Shown here: positions 60,245 to 64,000 of the stretch, piece after piece
Position numbering within the stretch: the first letter of the stretch is position 1
Layout: each line of letters starts with the position of its first letter
From: Siniperca chuatsi
Lineage: Eukaryota; Chordata; Actinopteri; Centrarchiformes; Sinipercidae
Direction: 5' to 3'
NCBI RefSeq assembly: GCF_020085105.1
Contig: NC_058055.1
Location: 11,795,822-11,859,821 of the forward strand
Length of the DNA stretch: 64,000 nt
Translations under genes and position numbers: made by a program
The notes under the pieces: model-generated
Told to the model about the DNA's origin: nothing
The model's database searches: none
What the model saw: the letters and a program-made list of their open reading frames with translations, nothing else

Positions 60245-61929
60245 AGTAACCTGTGATCACCTGACTTATCTTTTGTTCAATTTTGTACACATTTTTTCTG
60301 ATTTTAGTGTAGTTACAGTAATTATTGGTTTTAACAACTGACTGTTGGGATAAATTTAAGAAGACAAGTTAAACAATAATCATCTGTCAAACAGGGGTAA
60401 GGGATAAAATAATAGATAGGGCATGGGTATGGTTTTAAAAGCAGCTATAAAAAACACTACATCAGCTGTTGAAATGTTGTGAAGGACTAGTGTGACGCGA
60501 CCTGTGGGGAGTTGAGTGTGATTCAGCAGATGTGCAGACAGCAGGGATGAATTAAGGACAGGGAGGAGCGTTTTAGTTGAAGATAGAATGCGGATATTCT
60601 GTATTTTTCAAGTTTTCCAAATAATATGACATCTCTAGAGTTATGAGAGTGGTAGTTTTTGATAAACTGCAATTACCAAATGAAAACTAGCTACATGCTA
60701 CTGCAATGAGGTTACATCTTCAGTAAAAGTTCAAAAGATAAGGCTAATGTTATTCAAAATGTTTCTAAAAAAGACCAAAACCAATAATATGTTAAATCTG
60801 TCTCTTTCCTTCGGACTTCAAAGCGGCTCCTAATGAAGATGTAAATCTTTTAAAACAGGTCACAAATTACATTCATACATTTTTTTAAAGGCTTAGTAAT
60901 TTTCTAAAACAGCTGGGCATTGTAGTTTTTATCAAACATTACTCAAACAGGAGTAAATATTTCATTTGATGGTGTATGTAGCACTAACTACAGTGGCCAC
61001 GTTCATGGTAATAATGGAACGTCTACCAGTGCGATCAAGTGGCTCACTGATGTGTTTTGAATAGTTTTTGGACAACGATGGAGGCCTATAGCACAGAGGA
61101 ATAAGCTAGATCAGGATTTGGCTGCAGAGGCAACCCTCGTTAGAACATACAGCCTATTTGGGACTTCAGTGCTGTGCATGATCATTAATATAATCACTGA
61201 ACTGGTACAAAAACAAAAACTAGGACAGGTATTAAGTGTACTTTATTAGATGTGGGGGCTTGTAAATCATAAATGTGCTCATCTACTGACCGGCTACTTC
61301 CTTGGTTTCTGTTTTTCATCACCTTATCCAAACAGCTTCTTCACAGGAAGGATGAATCATGCGGTGAAACCTGTTTTTCTCCGACAGTGTTGGTGGCAAC
61401 ACATCCAACGTTTTCCAGCACATATGATAATCTTTATCAGAGGGTGACTTACTGTAATACACACACATATGTTTTATTCTATCACTCTGATGATATCTGG
61501 GAGTCCAGAGGCTACCAGTGTTGGCGTCATAGATGTTTTCTGTTTGTGGTAAGCATGTGTGGTGTCCCAGCAGGCTCTGCTCTGTTAGCAGCACAGACAG
61601 TGCTGGACACACGGCTATCACATTGTTCTTGTACCATCCATTTGAATGACCCCGGGGCCTACAGGTGAAGAGCTGACAGACATTTGGAAGGATAACAGAA
61701 GTCCACTTAGTTTGTGGTCAAACTACATCTGTAACATGCTAAAGTGTAAATTTGGCACCTTGGTATGCTTTGTATTTTGATATGCAATTGTAAATCTGTG
61801 TGTGCACATGGTTAATAATAATTTTTCAAACCTCAATTGCCTAATAGCACAGATATTTAGTAGGTCTGGACCTTTGTTACACATATAATGAGTGTGCCTG
61901 CAAAACCAAGCCTTGTCACAAATGTCTGG
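60245..61929. other. intergenic, no gene seen
   Basis: No exon with homology or convincing splice borders. The overlapping frames near 61250-61670 on both strands have no recognisable domain. GGGCATTGTAGTTTTTA near 60917 is reminiscent of a ZNF143-type site but isolated. Confidence 0.45.
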
Positions 61930-62668
61930 TGGTGGAAGAATTCTCCGATCTTTTACTTAAATAAATGTATCAATACTACATTGTAAAAATACTCCATTAC
62001 AAGTAAAAGTCCTGCATTTTAAAATCTTACTAAATAAAAGTACAGAAGTATTGTCAGCGAAATGTACGTAAAGTATCAAAAGTAGAAGTACTAGAATTAG
62101 CTAGTTTAGTCCAGTGATTCCCAACCTAGGGGTCAGGGGCCCCTCCAAAGGCTCGCCAGATAAATCTGAAGATGAATATGATTACTATGGTAGGAAAGAA
62201 GAAAAATTAAGTTCTGATATACAAATTTGTTTTCCGTTTTTTTCTCCTATCTTTGCTTTTGTTGTGAAATTTTGGAGAGTTTTACTTCTTAAGGCCTCCC
62301 AACAATAATAAAATAATTAAAAATAAATATAAAGTTTAGAGGAAAAATGTCTCTTTTGTGGAACTAAAATGTGACAAAGGGCTCCAACTCGAGACTCCTG
62401 TTTTGTAACAAGCCTCAAACATTGGGAACCACTAGTTTAATCTTAAACGATGAATTCTGTTTTATAAACTTGTGTTTTCTTTATGTAAAATCTTTATCTG
62501 AAAAATAACTGACAGATAAATGTGAGTAATAAAATACGACATTGCCATCTGAATTGTAGTGGAGTAGAAGTATAATGTGGCATTAAATGGAAATACTCAA
62601 GTAAAGTACAAATGCCACAAAATTGTACTTAAGTACAGTACTTGAGTAAATATACTTAGTTACTTTTC
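61930..62668 (+). repeat. 'aagtac' fish repeat, interrupted copy
   Basis: Starts GGTGGAAGAATTCTCCGATC, continues TACAAGTAAAAGTCCTGCAT and AAAGTATCAAAAGTAGAAGT, then after an insertion resumes TGTAAAATCTTTATCTGAAA and ends TACTTGAGTAAATATACTTA. It is the same family as 36288-36622 in opposite orientation, and is split by the hAT-like element at 62112-62435. Confidence 0.7.
62112..62435. mobile_element. hAT-like miniature element nested in older repeat
   Basis: Left end CAGTGATTCCCAACC and right end GGGAACCACTAG are inverted repeats of the CAGTGGTTCCCAA type common in fish hAT nonautonomous elements. At 324 bases it cannot encode a transposase. CTAGTTTA-like sequence occurs on both sides, consistent with an 8-base target duplication, though the edges overlap the tip sequence and are uncertain. 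Confidence 0.6.
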
Positions 62669-63542
62669 ACTGCAAATGTCACCACTAACAATATACAAGA
62701 AAGCTAAAAGTTTGGTCATGTCAACTAATAGATTTTCTTTGTCAGAATGAGAAACACTCAAGAATAGAAGAACAGCTTAATCTAAGTCTGCATGGGCACA
62801 AACAGTACTCAGTATGAGATTTCACAAGCAGCTGCTTGATGTGCCAAATCTAGCAAGAAGATTAAAAACTTCTCTAAAAATAATATATCTCTTTCAGTTC
62901 ATATATACTACAGATACAAAATCATCGTACTATTTCCATGCTCGGTACCCATTGCTGTCATTGTCTACACTTGCAAAAAACTTCCTTTTTAGTGTAAGAC
63001 ATCAAGAAGCAGGTCTGTTATTGCAGCAGTGACACAAAGGCACATAAAGAGCCTCACTGGGTGCAGATATGGAGTAACCAAACATGGTGAGAGTTCAAGG
63101 TAAATTGACTGTTTGATCAGCGTTTGAAGTATGCATTATGGTGCAGGTGTTATATAATGTTTGTTGGCCGGATTTTCAGGGACTGTTTAACCACAATGAG
63201 AAAAGGTTGTAGTTCAAGGAGCTGCTGCTGCTTGTTTCTATCTGCATGAAAATGTTGTATGAAAATCCGTAGTTGAGAATCTGAGGGATTACAGTTTTGT
63301 GCACATAAAGTGTGTTAGTTAATAAGTCACCTAAGTTAGTGTGTCCACCAACAGTATGTTTTTCAGTGAAGTGTACATAAGGAAACCATCATTGGAGCAC
63401 ATGGAATAGGTTGATATTATACTCCTAGAACTCATGGCATTGTGGGTAATCGCCCACATACCAGTTACAGTCTTTTTTGGGATAAGTTGTTTATATGCAG
63501 CTCATGAATTAATATCCATGAACATATACACAAATAAACAAG
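62669..63542. other. intergenic, nothing recognised
   Basis: AT-rich unique-looking DNA with no supportable feature. Confidence 0.5.
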
Positions 63543-63763
63543 ACGGTGTAGTCCCTCATTCGTCCAGGAGTGTTCTATCATAGAAAAGGTTTCAGTCGTA
63601 GTCATCTGGACACTGTTTTCAGAATCAAGACGTTTCGGATTGGCTTAAATTTCTAATTCCCGTCCCATTTCTTCACAATTGAGAATGACTTCCGGATGGG
63701 AGCCGAAACGTCTTGATTCTGAAAACAGTGTCCAGGTGACTACGACTGAAACCTTTTCTATGA
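63543..63763 (+). repeat. fold-back repeat, copy B
   Basis: Starts ACGGTGTAGTCCCTCATTCG, matching the reverse complement of the end of copy A (17254 back). The arms (TTTCAGTCGTAGTCATCTGG ... GACGTTTCGG, and CGGATGGGAGCCGAAACGTC ... GACTACGACTGAAACC) are inverted repeats of roughly 60-70 bases around a spacer of about 54 bases containing CCCGTCCCATTTCTTCAC. Arms differ from copy A at only a few positions, so both copies are fairly young. Confidence 0.8.
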
Positions 63764-64000
63764 CACAAATAAACAGTTTATTCTAACTATTACCATGGAC
63801 GTTTAGCTAACGTGGAAGGTTAGCTAACTTAGCTTATATGTTCAGGTTATAAAAAATCTTTCTATACACAGGTGAGGATGGTGTGTGTGCATTAAGCTCC
63901 TGTGGGCAACCTTTTATCTGAATCTCGATATAAATGTTTGCATAACAGCTATGCAGGTTTTTATCTAACAGGTTCAAACACAAAAAGAAACTACCTTTAA

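Noticed and set aside
61250-61668. Overlapping frames on both strands
   Set aside because: No domain, no homology recognised and no supporting splice sites; likely chance.

Overview
This is vertebrate nuclear DNA, almost certainly from a ray-finned (teleost) fish of the perch-like group. The evidence is intron-containing genes with GT-AG splice sites, vertebrate-specific gene families, a fish-type beta-defensin, and dispersed repeats typical of percomorph genomes (Tc1-like transposons, LINE tails ending in ATTCTG-type repeats, short fold-back and TIR elements, CA/CT/TA microsatellites). Species cannot be fixed from the sequence alone. All exon models were built by hand from reading frame, splice consensus and remembered family sequences; none has been checked by alignment.

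Layout. 0-12 kb is gene-poor: an apparently complete Tc1-like transposon with an open transposase frame (497-2146), a common fish repeat (about 2450-2945), a 5'-truncated LINE 3' end (about 3600-4410), then mostly unique AT-rich DNA. 12.1-18.5 kb holds mepce (7SK snRNA 5' gamma-phosphate methyl-capping enzyme, + strand, one noncoding and four coding exons). 18.5-25.4 kb is noncoding. 25.9-26.6 kb holds a compact three-exon beta-defensin gene (- strand, 63 aa). 29.5-34.9 kb is spag7 (+, seven exons, 229 aa). 36.8-42.0 kb is a chordin-like gene, best called chrdl2 (+, eleven exons, 444 aa). 42-50.6 kb is a large intergenic stretch with a TTAA-flanked miniature element. 50.9-56.7 kb is xrra1 (-, seventeen coding exons, 634 aa leucine-rich-repeat protein). 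57.8-59.1 kb is neu3 (+, plasma-membrane ganglioside sialidase, 410 aa), head to head with xrra1. 59.1-64 kb is noncoding with a nested pair of repeats and a second copy of a fold-back repeat first seen at 17.1 kb.

How the genes relate. They are ordinary independent host genes: a nuclear RNA-capping enzyme, an antimicrobial peptide, an R3H/nuclear protein, a secreted BMP antagonist, an LRR protein and a lysosome/plasma-membrane-type glycohydrolase. chrdl2-xrra1-neu3 keeps the neighbourhood known from human 11q13.4, supporting both the chrdl2 call and the xrra1 call. mepce and spag7 lie elsewhere in mammals, so this junction is fish-specific or rearranged. I see no novel multi-gene system. The points most worth a second look are the small defensin gene (its short exons fall below usual ORF cut-offs), the recently inserted Tc1 element, the two fold-back repeats with a hammerhead-like motif, an apparent N-myristoylation signal on Neu3, and a pair of competing in-frame splice donors in chrdl2.
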